Origin: Cyanobacteria bacterium SZAS LIN-3
GTDB lineage: Bacteria > Cyanobacteriota > Vampirovibrionia > Obscuribacterales > Obscuribacteraceae
Direction of reading: 5' to 3'
Length of the DNA stretch: 64,000 nucleotides
Assembly: GCA_018266215.1 (NCBI GenBank)
Contig: JAFEAV010000017.1
Location: 32,253-96,252, forward strand
Made by a program: the position numbers and the translations under genes. Positions within the stretch are counted from its first letter, which is position 1, and each line of letters starts with the position of its first letter. The notes under the pieces were generated by a model. That model was not told the origin of the DNA. It saw only the letters and a list, made by a program, of their open reading frames with translations, and searched no databases. Shown piece by piece: positions 46,994 to 55,469 of the stretch.

Positions 46994-49006
46994 TCAATGT
47001 TCACCAGGCTCGTCCGCAATAGATTGATTTAACTTTTTAATTTCAGTCAAAACGAGGTCTGGATTTATACCAACAATCGAAAAGACGCGCAAGACACCGG
47101 GATTCTTCCGTCTGATCAGAGTCCAGAGCAGGTGCTCCGAATACACATAAACACTGCCCGAGCGCTGGGCAAGGGGGATGGAATCCCGAAATGCCGCTTG
47201 CAAGTCGGAATCCAGCTGCACTCGATAGGCACCGCAGCAGGGGTCCAGATGAGCGGCCAAATGGAAAGATTGAACTGCGGCGAAAACGTCGTTGAAAGTT
47301 AGGCCCAGAGATTTGAGTGCCTCCCCGGCCTTACCTCCAGCTTGCAAGAATCCTAGCAGCAGGAACTCACCGCCAAGGCGCCAGGCGGCATACTTCAGGC
47401 TCTCGTCCCGGGCAACACTCATCACCGATTCCAGCTCAGGCATATAGTTCTTTTTAAGAGCCCCTGGATATGAGTTCCATTCAAAGGGAGAGTCCTCCAC
47501 ATTCCCCGAAGCACTCGACGAATGCAGATTTAACCGGTCGAACAGAAGCATTAAACGTGGATCGTCGGATTCGCTCAGCGCTCGGAATAAATGTACGGGG
47601 GCTACTTGCGCCAAACCTTCAGACTGCGCCAGAGAAAATGAGTATTTAAAGAGCGGACCCAGACAATACTTCAGATAAGAAGGGAAGTCTGCCACATAGC
47701 CGAAAAATTCAAGCCCAGCGACCACCTCGGCGGTCCTTTGTCTAGTCACATTGAATCCAGACAACTGAAAACCAATTTGAAAGTGCAGGTCATTGAGCAG
47801 CCCCAGCAAAACGAATTTACCATCGAATGGTAAAAACGATAACGGTGAGTATAACTTGGTGGCAGCATCGATGATTCGATGACAACTTGGCCTGAGCAAG
47901 TCCAGATTAAATCTATGCTCCAGGGGTTTCTCAAAGGCGGCGTCAAAATTGGTTCGATTAACTTCCAATTCCAACGGTATGCCTTCGTATCGCGCACAAG
48001 AGGCAGCGCGCTGCAACTCAAGACCGAAGGCCGACAAATCCGCAATCTGAAGCGCTAACAAATCTCTGGCTGTGGCGTGAGGTGCGGTGACTATCGCCCA
48101 GAGAAGCTCTACCGTGGTCACAACATCATGACCGCTCATGCGGCTGAATTTTCTCGCACGACGTATGATACTGCGAGCCATCGGGGTAAAGTGTACCTTG
48201 TGCAAATCAGCCTCGACTGCAGCCCTGGCCTGACCATCTCGTTGCCGACGCAGGGAGCGAACCGTAACTCCATACTTCCTCAAAAATTTACCGCCAAGGC
48301 CACCTTGTTCAGCTGCAATACCAACCAGCAAGCTTTCGGAATCTAAAGCCCGGTCTTGAGAATTAAAAATGGCCGCCTCCAGACGAGCGAAAAGCACTGC
48401 AAAATTAGCGGCGGCACTGAAATCGCCGCAGGCCATGGGCACATCATAGGAGGTAGTTTCTTCCGGCCGCGGTGCCTCCTTCCAACACAACAAATCCTCT
48501 TCATACGGCGCAGTTCGAGGAAAAATTTCAGGCGGACCAGAAAGCGCAGGGTAGACCACATGCTGAGAAGCGACGCACGAATCAGGCCGTGGAAGAGGCG
48601 ATCGAGTGCGAAAAAATATATCTTTTGGTGTCAATAATAAATGGACCACGACCGGAGCACGTGGCAAAAAATCGTAGACCATATGTGCTGCAATCGGCAT
48701 GCCGGCGGGCCTGGGTATCAGAGAATCCAAACTATCAAGAAAAGCCGTCAGCTCCTGATCCCAGGGCAGTTCCAAATGTTCGGGAAGGGCTGGCTCCGAG
48801 CCACAATAGTGCCTGACGCGCTCACGCAAAGACTTGTAGTCGAGGCCGTTCCTTGTCATCAGATCACTGAGGCTGCCGGCCGCCGGGAACGCGGCGAAGG
48901 CCAGAAGAAGATGCACAGGCCTGACGGTCCGGTGTCCGAGAAGACGCGCCTCTGCCTTCGCGCGTTCGAGGGCATTCGCTACATTTGGGGCAAATTTTTC
49001 CAGCAA
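46994..49006 (-). CDS. ATPase-less Clp-N repeat protein (shorter paralogue)
   Basis: A 670-residue protein with about four degenerate Clp-N units at 1-125 (start MLEKFAPNVANALERAKAEAR, as in the longer paralogue), 194-335, 366-494 and 518-660 (YSEHLLWTLI). It is strikingly parallel to the first half of the 1284-residue protein: both have GDF-AAANFA-LFAR, LLRKYGVTV/LLRKHGVTV, and YEG-x-ELEVN-type segments. No ATPase motif, signal peptide or membrane span is present. It starts at TTG 49006, which matches the conserved MLEKFAP start of the paralogue. It lies 17 bp after the WG-repeat gene and is probably cotranscribed with it. Confidence 0.87.
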   Translation of the reverse strand: MLEKFAPNVANALERAKAEARLLGHRTVRPVHLLLAFAAFPAAGSLSDLMTRNGLDYKSLRERVRHYCGSEPALPEHLELPWDQELTAFLDSLDSLIPRPAGMPIAAHMVYDFLPRAPVVVHLLLTPKDIFFRTRSPLPRPDSCVASQHVVYPALSGPPEIFPRTAPYEEDLLCWKEAPRPEETTSYDVPMACGDFSAAANFAVLFARLEAAIFNSQDRALDSESLLVGIAAEQGGLGGKFLRKYGVTVRSLRRQRDGQARAAVEADLHKVHFTPMARSIIRRARKFSRMSGHDVVTTVELLWAIVTAPHATARDLLALQIADLSAFGLELQRAASCARYEGIPLELEVNRTNFDAAFEKPLEHRFNLDLLRPSCHRIIDAATKLYSPLSFLPFDGKFVLLGLLNDLHFQIGFQLSGFNVTRQRTAEVVAGLEFFGYVADFPSYLKYCLGPLFKYSFSLAQSEGLAQVAPVHLFRALSESDDPRLMLLFDRLNLHSSSASGNVEDSPFEWNSYPGALKKNYMPELESVMSVARDESLKYAAWRLGGEFLLLGFLQAGGKAGEALKSLGLTFNDVFAAVQSFHLAAHLDPCCGAYRVQLDSDLQAAFRDSIPLAQRSGSVYVYSEHLLWTLIRRKNPGVLRVFSIVGINPDLVLTEIKKLNQSIADEPGEH

Positions 49007-49023
49007 CTTAAGGCCCGGAACAA

Positions 49024-50382
49024 CTACTTACTCTTATGTAGATTGTTCCACAAAGCCGTCAATATTGCCGCTGTCATCTCATCTGGCTGCTTAATACCCT
49101 TCTTGCTGTAGTACTGCCCCAGACGCGAGGCCTTAGTCAGGCCCCAGTTGAGCTTCATCTGCAGGCCCAGCTCAAACTGGTAACTGGACATCTCGTCCAG
49201 GCTGATGATTTTCATATCCTCAATTGCTTTAGCAGGCAGGGTATTGAGCAATTCTTTCACCGCATCGTCCTGATTCAAGGGCACATAAAAATCCACCGGG
49301 GATTTGGTCGTCAAATCTTTGCGCCAGGTCATGGTCTCAAGGTGGCGGTTTAATAAAAACATACGCGCCGAAGGATGATTCCAGTTGACTTCGCCAACCA
49401 CCGCCACACCTTCTGCATAGGGCAGCGCCAGATCAAATTTAGGCTCAATTTCAAACTTGCAATCGTGATCGATATAGCCAAATTTATTGCCGACACGCAC
49501 AGCTGCATTGCCTTCGTGGAAGGGGAAGGCCCGATCAAGCTTGGCTGGAATAACCATATTTCCCTGCCTGTCAATGAAGCCCCATTGCGCGCCGTCTTTG
49601 ACGGGGCAGACACCTTCGCGGAAAAATCCAACGTCATCAAATTTTGGCTCGACAATCATTTTGCCGTTTTGATCAATGACACCCCATTTGGTGCCAACTC
49701 TTACACAAGCCCGCTCATCGGCAAACTTACCGGCCTCATCAAACTTGGCAGGAATATCAAAGTTGGCGTCTTTATCGATGTAGCCCCACTTGTCTTTTAG
49801 CTTGGCCGCAGCCAGGTTTTCATGAAAACTGAGCGCCTTCTGAAATTTCGGTTGGATTGCCCAGTTACCCAATCTATCGATATAGCCAAAGAGTTTGTCC
49901 TTGCATGCCGGCGCCAGACCTTCGCGGAATTCTTCCACCGAGAGAAACTGCGGACTGATAACATAGCCGCCGCTCCGGTCGATGAAGCCCCAGTTGAGCT
50001 GCGTGCAAGCGGGTATCAGGCCCTCGGAGTATGTGCCAAGAGAGGTAAATTCTTCTTTGCCGATTGGTTGACCCTGGATGCCGATTAGCACACTACTGTA
50101 TGACCCCGGACGGACAGCCGCGGCAACGCCTCCCTGCAAGACATCTACAGCCTCATAATTTAGCTTCTGTACTTTCTTGCCATCGTGATCTATCCACCAG
50201 AGAAACAAATGAGTGCTGTTATCAACCTTATTGTGCAGGTCGATATTCTTGAGCAAGTCGGCCTCCGACAGCCCCTGGACCTGATAAGGGTTAGCCGCCG
50301 CCGGCAGCAAGGGCGCAAGCGCCACAATGAGAGCCAAACAGAGCAACTTACTTGCCAGAGAAGACTTAAATGACCAAGCCAA
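49024..50382 (-). CDS. Secreted WG-repeat protein
   Basis: A 452-residue exported protein with a signal peptide (about 1-31, ending PAAANP) and six or so WG repeats (KWG family), each with the pattern W-G-x-I-D then x-G-x-x-x-I-x-P-K-F-D, for example LNWGFIDRSGGYVISPQF and DKWGYIDKDANFDIPAKF. WG repeats form a beta-propeller-like surface found in many envelope proteins, but their ligand is not known. The last 130 residues are a helical domain with no known match. It begins at TTG 50382 behind AAGGAA. It heads the minus-strand run that includes the Clp-N proteins. Confidence 0.9.
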   Translation of the reverse strand: MAWSFKSSLASKLLCLALIVALAPLLPAAANPYQVQGLSEADLLKNIDLHNKVDNSTHLFLWWIDHDGKKVQKLNYEAVDVLQGGVAAAVRPGSYSSVLIGIQGQPIGKEEFTSLGTYSEGLIPACTQLNWGFIDRSGGYVISPQFLSVEEFREGLAPACKDKLFGYIDRLGNWAIQPKFQKALSFHENLAAAKLKDKWGYIDKDANFDIPAKFDEAGKFADERACVRVGTKWGVIDQNGKMIVEPKFDDVGFFREGVCPVKDGAQWGFIDRQGNMVIPAKLDRAFPFHEGNAAVRVGNKFGYIDHDCKFEIEPKFDLALPYAEGVAVVGEVNWNHPSARMFLLNRHLETMTWRKDLTTKSPVDFYVPLNQDDAVKELLNTLPAKAIEDMKIISLDEMSSYQFELGLQMKLNWGLTKASRLGQYYSKKGIKQPDEMTAAILTALWNNLHKSK

Positions 50383-50447
50383 GGTTCTAGTTCCTTATCA
50401 CTGAGACCGGATGACTATAAAGGTTTACCATATAAGGCAATTCAAAA

Positions 50448-51287
50448 ATGAAAAATCAGAGATTAGCCTTGAAATACGCAAAACGCCGCATACAATCAAT
50501 TCTCTCCCTCGGCCTGGCTCTGTTCAGCCTGGCAGCACCCCTGTTGACAGCCAAGGCGGCAAATCTGGACGATGCCCGCGCCACCCTGGTGCAGGTCATT
50601 AAATACAGCAACGAAGGCAAACTGGCGGGCAAACCGGCGCTGGCTATGCTCAGCGGGGTAGCTAAGAGCTGGCAGATCCCCTCCCTCGGGGCCCTGCAAC
50701 CGCAGCCGGACAAAATTGTGGCCACAGACGACAATCATGCCGTAGGTCGCACGCAATGGCGCGGCAAGGACGGCCAGACAACCGATTATTACTTCTACCT
50801 GGTGCGCGCAAAAGATGGCCGCTGGACAGTGGAAGACTGCCGCAGCCTGGCGTCCATTGGCATGGTCTGGGAAGCGCGCAAAAAACTGCGCGCCCACAAA
50901 AAACCCAGCGCCGAACAAACCTACCAGCTAAATAATATGGATTTGATTTTGAGCAGCGACGCGCAGCTGAAAGCCTGGTTTGACAAAAACAGAGCCAAGC
51001 TGGACGCTCTCAGACTGGCGGCAAAAGCCCTGCCGAAGCCACATGCGAGTGCCATCAAAGCATCGGACAAAAAGTATCCGGCCATCGCAAAATCAATCGA
51101 GCTTCTCGGCCTGGACGGCATCTCGATACACGACAGTGGTGAAATGCAAGCAGTCATCGGTGGAGTTGACCGCGACATTGTCGGCTTGCTCTATTCCGAC
51201 GGCGGCAAGACGCCCTCGATTTCTCCGCGATCCTGGCTCTGGATAGAAGACCTGGGCGGCCACTGGTATTTGTTCAGACACACCTAG
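50448..51287 (+). CDS. Secreted protein of unknown function
   Basis: A 279-residue exported protein with a signal peptide (about 1-38, ending TAKAAN). The first half contains TLVQVIKYSNEGKLAGKPALAMLSG and a possible ligand-binding stretch (VGRTQWRGKDGQTTDYYFYLV-like). The second half is helical with Lys/Ala-rich repeats, ending SWLWIEDLGGHWYLFRHT. No family was recognised. AAGG precedes the ATG. It diverges from the WG-repeat gene by 65 bp, which holds A/T-rich promoter-like sequence, and leads into the gene at 51388. Confidence 0.7.
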   Translation: MKNQRLALKYAKRRIQSILSLGLALFSLAAPLLTAKAANLDDARATLVQVIKYSNEGKLAGKPALAMLSGVAKSWQIPSLGALQPQPDKIVATDDNHAVGRTQWRGKDGQTTDYYFYLVRAKDGRWTVEDCRSLASIGMVWEARKKLRAHKKPSAEQTYQLNNMDLILSSDAQLKAWFDKNRAKLDALRLAAKALPKPHASAIKASDKKYPAIAKSIELLGLDGISIHDSGEMQAVIGGVDRDIVGLLYSDGGKTPSISPRSWLWIEDLGGHWYLFRHT

Positions 51288-51387
51288 CCCTTTGTCAGCG
51301 CGAACAATCCATCAAGTGTTGGCTGCTCGATTCAGGGCAGCGATCAGCTGCTATTTTGAGAAAACCCCAGGCACGGCCGACAAAATA

Positions 51388-51981
51388 ATGCCGCTCAGGA
51401 CGATCACATCGCTGAAATCTTTTCGCCTCACCGTTATTGCGATGGTGAGCCTGGTTCTGGCCATAGCATCGTACGCCGCCTACTGGTACGCCTGGTATCG
51501 CATCTCCGCGCTGCCTCCCAAAATCGTCGACTTGCGCAAACCGCCATATCACGGCACACGCTACCTCACATTTTGCGCCGGACTTGCCGGCAACCCGCAT
51601 GGATTCCCGGGTCACGCCTATGTAGTCTGGAGTAAAACCAATAAAGAGGATCCGCTCCAGGCCGACTCTATTGGCTTTATACCAAAGAAATATAATGACC
51701 AGTTCATTTCACCGCTCGTCACGGTCCCGGGCATGCTGCACTACCATGCGGCCCTGTACAACCAGCGCAATCTGGAGTCGCTGACCGTAATAGTCGATCC
51801 CGAAACCTTCGACAAAACTATTGCCGAGCGCAACAAGTGGGAAGACACTGACTTCCACGCGCTCACGAGAGACTGCCTCTCCTTCACGACACACATAGCC
51901 AGGACCGCCGGACTGAAGGTGCCGACCAATCGCTGTATGTATCCGCAGGATCAAATCCGCGCGCTGAAGTCGCTTAACTAG
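51388..51981 (+). CDS. Membrane-anchored protein, possible permuted papain-like fold
   Basis: A protein of about 197 residues with one N-terminal membrane span (FRLTVIAMVSLVLAIASYAA) and a periplasmic domain. GFPGHAYVVW supplies a candidate His and DCLSFTTHIARTAGL a candidate Cys, in the His-then-Cys order of circularly permuted NlpC/P60-type cysteine hydrolases. This is a pattern match, not a proven homology. The start at ATG 51388 is preferred because it begins shortly before the membrane span; TTG 51292 would add 32 residues with no ribosome-binding site. It follows the secreted protein closely and converges on the TPR lipoprotein. Confidence 0.6.
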   Translation: MPLRTITSLKSFRLTVIAMVSLVLAIASYAAYWYAWYRISALPPKIVDLRKPPYHGTRYLTFCAGLAGNPHGFPGHAYVVWSKTNKEDPLQADSIGFIPKKYNDQFISPLVTVPGMLHYHAALYNQRNLESLTVIVDPETFDKTIAERNKWEDTDFHALTRDCLSFTTHIARTAGLKVPTNRCMYPQDQIRALKSLN

Positions 51982-51990
51982 ACAGTCTTG

Positions 51991-53079
51991 CTATTGCTGA
52001 GCAATATGACTGGTTGCTTTTTGCATTACCGCGCGAGCATCGTTTACTCGGCCGGAAGTGCGCAGGAGCTCGGCATAGTTGGATGCCACGTTAACCAGTT
52101 GCGGACTGTTGGGACCGCCCTCGGCTTCAAATATTGCAATCGCTCGTTTATAGAGCGGCTCGGCATCGGCATTGCGATTCTGGCTGAAATAGAGGAGAGC
52201 GAGGTTATTGCAACAATTTGCCACCGCAGGGCTGTCTTTACCGGCGCTCGTCTCATAGATCCCGAGGGCACGTTTGTAGAGCGGCTCAGCATCGGTGAAG
52301 CGCCTCTGGGCGCGATAGAGTTCGGCCAGATTGTTGGCCGAATTGGCCAGGTCCATGCTATTGGGTCCCGAGGTCTTTTCAAAAACATCAAAGGACCATT
52401 TGAGCAAAGGTTCGGCCTGAGCTAGCTTGCCTTCGGCATAGTACAAACTGCCAAGATTGTTGCGCACATTGGCAGCGTCGGTACTTTCGGCACCGGAATT
52501 CTTTTCGTAAATAGCCTGTGCTTCTTTGTACAGAGCCTCAGCTTCCGGCCAGTGGTGCGACTCAAAATAGAGCTGTCCCAGACTGTTTTCACTTTCAGCA
52601 ATTTCCTTGCTGCCGGCGTCGAGATTGTCCTCGCGAATAGTCAGAGCCTGCTGCAAGACGCCTTCGGCAGCCTCGAGTTTACCCTGACGCATGTAGGCAA
52701 GGCCGAGACCATTCAAGCTTCTCGTCAATGCGATCATCTGCGGCTTCATGTCTTTTTGCTGAATATCCGACGCCTTTTTAAATGCCTGAGCCGCTTCAGC
52801 GGCCTTGCCTTCTTTGGCGTAAACCTTGCCGAGATCAATTAATAAATCAGCCTGGTCGGGGGATACGGCTCCATCGCCTTTGGCCTTATCATCGATGGCG
52901 AGTTTAAGCTTCGACTCGGCGGCGGCGTAATTGTTGCTGGCCACATCCTTGGCGGCGGCGGACCTGACGCTTGCAACATTGCCGTTCATACTGCAACCGA
53001 CAAATGCCAGTGCGGCAAAGGAGAAGGCCATCAGTACCGGCAGGCGTTTGCTGCCGATTTTCGCTACATTATTAGACAT
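51991..53079 (-). CDS. TPR lipoprotein
   Basis: A 362-residue lipoprotein: the signal peptide ends in a lipobox (ALAFVGC), so Cys29 is probably lipidated and the protein attached to a membrane. The mature region has seven or so TPRs of the kinesin-light-chain type (about 42 residues each, with ANVRNNLGSLYYAEGKLAQAEPL and ANSANNLAELYRAQRRF), suited to protein binding. It lies 12 bp downstream of the glycine-zipper gene on the same strand, so the two may work together in the envelope. Confidence 0.9.
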   Translation of the reverse strand: MSNNVAKIGSKRLPVLMAFSFAALAFVGCSMNGNVASVRSAAAKDVASNNYAAAESKLKLAIDDKAKGDGAVSPDQADLLIDLGKVYAKEGKAAEAAQAFKKASDIQQKDMKPQMIALTRSLNGLGLAYMRQGKLEAAEGVLQQALTIREDNLDAGSKEIAESENSLGQLYFESHHWPEAEALYKEAQAIYEKNSGAESTDAANVRNNLGSLYYAEGKLAQAEPLLKWSFDVFEKTSGPNSMDLANSANNLAELYRAQRRFTDAEPLYKRALGIYETSAGKDSPAVANCCNNLALLYFSQNRNADAEPLYKRAIAIFEAEGGPNSPQLVNVASNYAELLRTSGRVNDARAVMQKATSHIAQQ

Positions 53080-53091
53080 TGAAAATTCTCC

Positions 53092-53736
53092 CTAGCGCAA
53101 GTTTTTGAACATACCGACACCAAGACCGATGGCGGCACCAACACCGGTGGCTTGCAGAGCACGTCTGTGACCACGACTGCCGGCGGCCCCGAGGCCAAGA
53201 CCAACAAGCGAACCGGTCGCCACATCACGCACGATAGGGTGGCGCTTGAGTGTATCACTGGAGCGTACCAGGCCAACGCCGGCCCCGGCTCCACCACCAA
53301 TCAAAGCGCCGCGGACGACTCCATTACCTGTCACCAGGCCAGTGAGTGCGCCGGCTCCAGCTCCTACGCCAGCTCCAATCGAAGCTGCTTTAACCTTAGG
53401 ATGTCGCTGGAAGAATGTGCGGTTGTCGCGCACATAAACTGTTCGAATCATAGGGCGCTGCGGTTGAAAATTACGCTGCACGCCGCTGTTTACATTCCCG
53501 CTGTACCTGCGATTGGCGCTGGGATTGACATAAGTAGTACCGGCATAATGCGGAGTCGTATCAAACTCAGCTTGTCTCGGCATCAGAGGGGCGCTGGGCG
53601 CCATCGTATTTACGGACTGTACTTTGCCCATCAAAACAGTGCCTTGCGCAACCGCGGGCAGAGACATTTGAGCACTGGTAACAGCCGCTAAAAAAGTCAT
53701 TAGTAATGACGAAGATACCCGGCGAAAACTATTCAT
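53092..53736 (-). CDS. Secreted glycine-zipper protein
   Basis: A 214-residue exported protein with a signal peptide (about 1-32, PAVAQG). A central Pro/Arg/Asn/Tyr-rich part leads to a C-terminal glycine-zipper region made of GAGVGAGAGALTGLVTG-like helices, then HPIVRDVATGSLVGLGLG. Glycine zippers pack helices in membranes and often form pores or multimeric complexes. It is a clear paralogue of the gene at 61903. The ATG at 53736 is chosen because AGGAGG lies 4 bases before it; the longer frame from 53754 lacks one. Confidence 0.85.
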   Translation of the reverse strand: MNSFRRVSSSLLMTFLAAVTSAQMSLPAVAQGTVLMGKVQSVNTMAPSAPLMPRQAEFDTTPHYAGTTYVNPSANRRYSGNVNSGVQRNFQPQRPMIRTVYVRDNRTFFQRHPKVKAASIGAGVGAGAGALTGLVTGNGVVRGALIGGGAGAGVGLVRSSDTLKRHPIVRDVATGSLVGLGLGAAGSRGHRRALQATGVGAAIGLGVGMFKNLR

Positions 53737-53879
53737 ACTTCCTCCTGTGCACAAGAGTGGAAGTTATCGACTATTAAACACTTGCGCAGACTATGGCTAC
53801 GACGGGACACAATGAAGCTTAGTTCCCACAAAGTGAAAATCAGAATATTAAGCGTTTACAACAAACGACTAAAGGGTCT

Positions 53880-54647
53880 TTATATGCCTTTGACTGTGAA
53901 GCCACCATCGACGACTATTGTTTCGCCGGTGATATAGCCGCCGGCAGGCATGCACAGAAACGCCGCCGGGCAGCCAATCTCAAAAGGATCGCCCACTCGC
54001 TCCATGGGGATCTGATTTTTGGCGCGCTCCACAAAGGACTCATTTGCCAGTAAGTTTGCTGTAAGGGGAGTACGGATAAATCCCGGAGCAATGCAATTGA
54101 CCCGGATGCCGTCCTTAGCCCATTCAACCGAGAGATTTTTTGTCAGCTGCTTGATTGCCGCCTTGGTCATGCCGTAGATGCTGCCTGTGGGAACGGCCGT
54201 CAGTCCGGCGATCGAACCGATGTTGACGATACTGCCCTTGCCTCCGGCTTTTAAATAAGGATGGGCCAGCTGACACATTTCAAAAATCGATGTCAAATTT
54301 GTGGACATCAAGGCCTGATACTCCTCGGCACTGTAGTCGAGAGTGGCTTTACGATTATTTGTACCGACATTGTTGATGAGCGAATCCAGACCGCCCATCT
54401 TTTCTACGGCATACTTGATGGCCTCTTTACGACCATCGCTGGTGGACATGTCGGCGGCCAGACCAAATGCCGGTAAACCCTCTGCCTGCCAGGCCGATAC
54501 TTGTTTCTCAACATCTCCGGCATTGCGCGCCACGATGGTAACAGTGGCGCCAAGAGCCAGAAACTCCTCAGCAATGGCCAGGCCTATACCTTTAGTGCCG
54601 CCCGTAACCAGCGCTCTATTGCCTTTCAAGGAATATTTCTCGTTCAC
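53880..54647 (-). CDS. Short-chain dehydrogenase/reductase
   Basis: A 255-residue NAD(P)-dependent oxidoreductase with the cofactor loop TGGTKGIG at residues 15-22, NNVG at about 92-95, the catalytic Ser in [10 protein letters not shown], and the YGMTK motif with Tyr and Lys. The C-terminus reads [17 protein letters not shown], typical of the tropinone-reductase-like class of SDRs. The substrate is not readable. It starts with GTG at 54647 and is divergent from the fasciclin gene. No obvious operon partner is next to it. Confidence 0.93.
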   Translation of the reverse strand: MNEKYSLKGNRALVTGGTKGIGLAIAEEFLALGATVTIVARNAGDVEKQVSAWQAEGLPAFGLAADMSTSDGRKEAIKYAVEKMGGLDSLINNVGTNNRKATLDYSAEEYQALMSTNLTSIFEMCQLAHPYLKAGGKGSIVNIGSIAGLTAVPTGSIYGMTKAAIKQLTKNLSVEWAKDGIRVNCIAPGFIRTPLTANLLANESFVERAKNQIPMERVGDPFEIGCPAAFLCMPAGGYITGETIVVDGGFTVKGI

Positions 54648-54758
54648 TTTAAAACCTCTGGCCCGTTACCCGAATGGTGTTTGCTGTAGACTTTCGGAAC
54701 TTCAGGGTAGTCGCCCCGTCGTACCCGATAGACCGCATTAGTGTACTGGAGTATAGGA

Positions 54759-55358
54759 ATGAATTTGAATAAGCAAAAATTTGGCTGTCTGTTTCTGACC
54801 GTCGCATGTAGTATTGGATTGAGCGGCCAGTTATTTGCCCAGGCCCGCGATCACTCGGCCAGCGAATATTTGAACGACCGCGGCCTCGCCAACAAGACAC
54901 AAACTTTTACTCAAAAAGAAGGCTTCGAACGCAAGCCCAAAGACATCATCAACACTCTCAAAGACAATGAAGTAACCGGTTTCTCAACCATGCTCGACGG
55001 CCTGTCTCAAGCTTATGGCCTCGACAAAACATTGAAGGATAACGGACCTTTCACCTTCTTTGCCGTCAGCGACGCCGACTTCAAGAAGTTGCCGCAGGAT
55101 GACAAAGACACACTCTGGGCCAACAAAAAGAAACTCAAAGAAGTGCTCTCATATCACGTAGTGCCGGGCATCTATTATGAAAAGGCACTGACCAAGATGA
55201 ATACAGTCAAAACGATGGAAGGTCGCGAGATCACCATCGAGAAGAAAAACGGCAACCTGCTCATAGACGGTGTGCTCTGCAAAACGGCGGACATCCCCTG
55301 CACCAACGGTGTAATTTTCATTCTGGAAAAAGTCATCATGCCACCACTGAGCAAATAG
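54759..55358 (+). CDS. Secreted fasciclin-domain protein
   Basis: A 199-residue exported protein with a signal peptide (about 1-29, LFAQAR) and one fasciclin (FAS1) domain at about 65-199, shown by FSTMLDGLSQAYGLDKTL, PFTFFAVSDADFKKLP, LSYHVVPGIYY and the end VIFILEKVIMPP. FAS1 domains serve in adhesion and matrix binding. GGAGTATAGGA precedes the ATG; a longer GTG start at 54741 is possible. A terminator hairpin follows at 55391. Confidence 0.92.
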   Translation: MNLNKQKFGCLFLTVACSIGLSGQLFAQARDHSASEYLNDRGLANKTQTFTQKEGFERKPKDIINTLKDNEVTGFSTMLDGLSQAYGLDKTLKDNGPFTFFAVSDADFKKLPQDDKDTLWANKKKLKEVLSYHVVPGIYYEKALTKMNTVKTMEGREITIEKKNGNLLIDGVLCKTADIPCTNGVIFILEKVIMPPLSK

Positions 55359-55390
55359 CACAGTGTTTCAGCGTTCATTTTAAGCATCCG

Positions 55391-55416
55391 GAGCCAGGCC
55401 AAAAGGCCTGGCTCTT
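55391..55416 (+). terminator. Rho-independent-type terminator after the fasciclin gene
   Basis: A perfect 10-bp GC-rich stem (GAGCCAGGCC with GGCCTGGCTC) with an AAAA loop lies 33 bp after the fasciclin stop, followed by a short T-containing tail. Confidence 0.75.
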
Positions 55417-55469
55417 AGGTTACAATTAGGTCCGCACGTTTTTGCCAGTCCCGCAACCCAAGGGAAATC

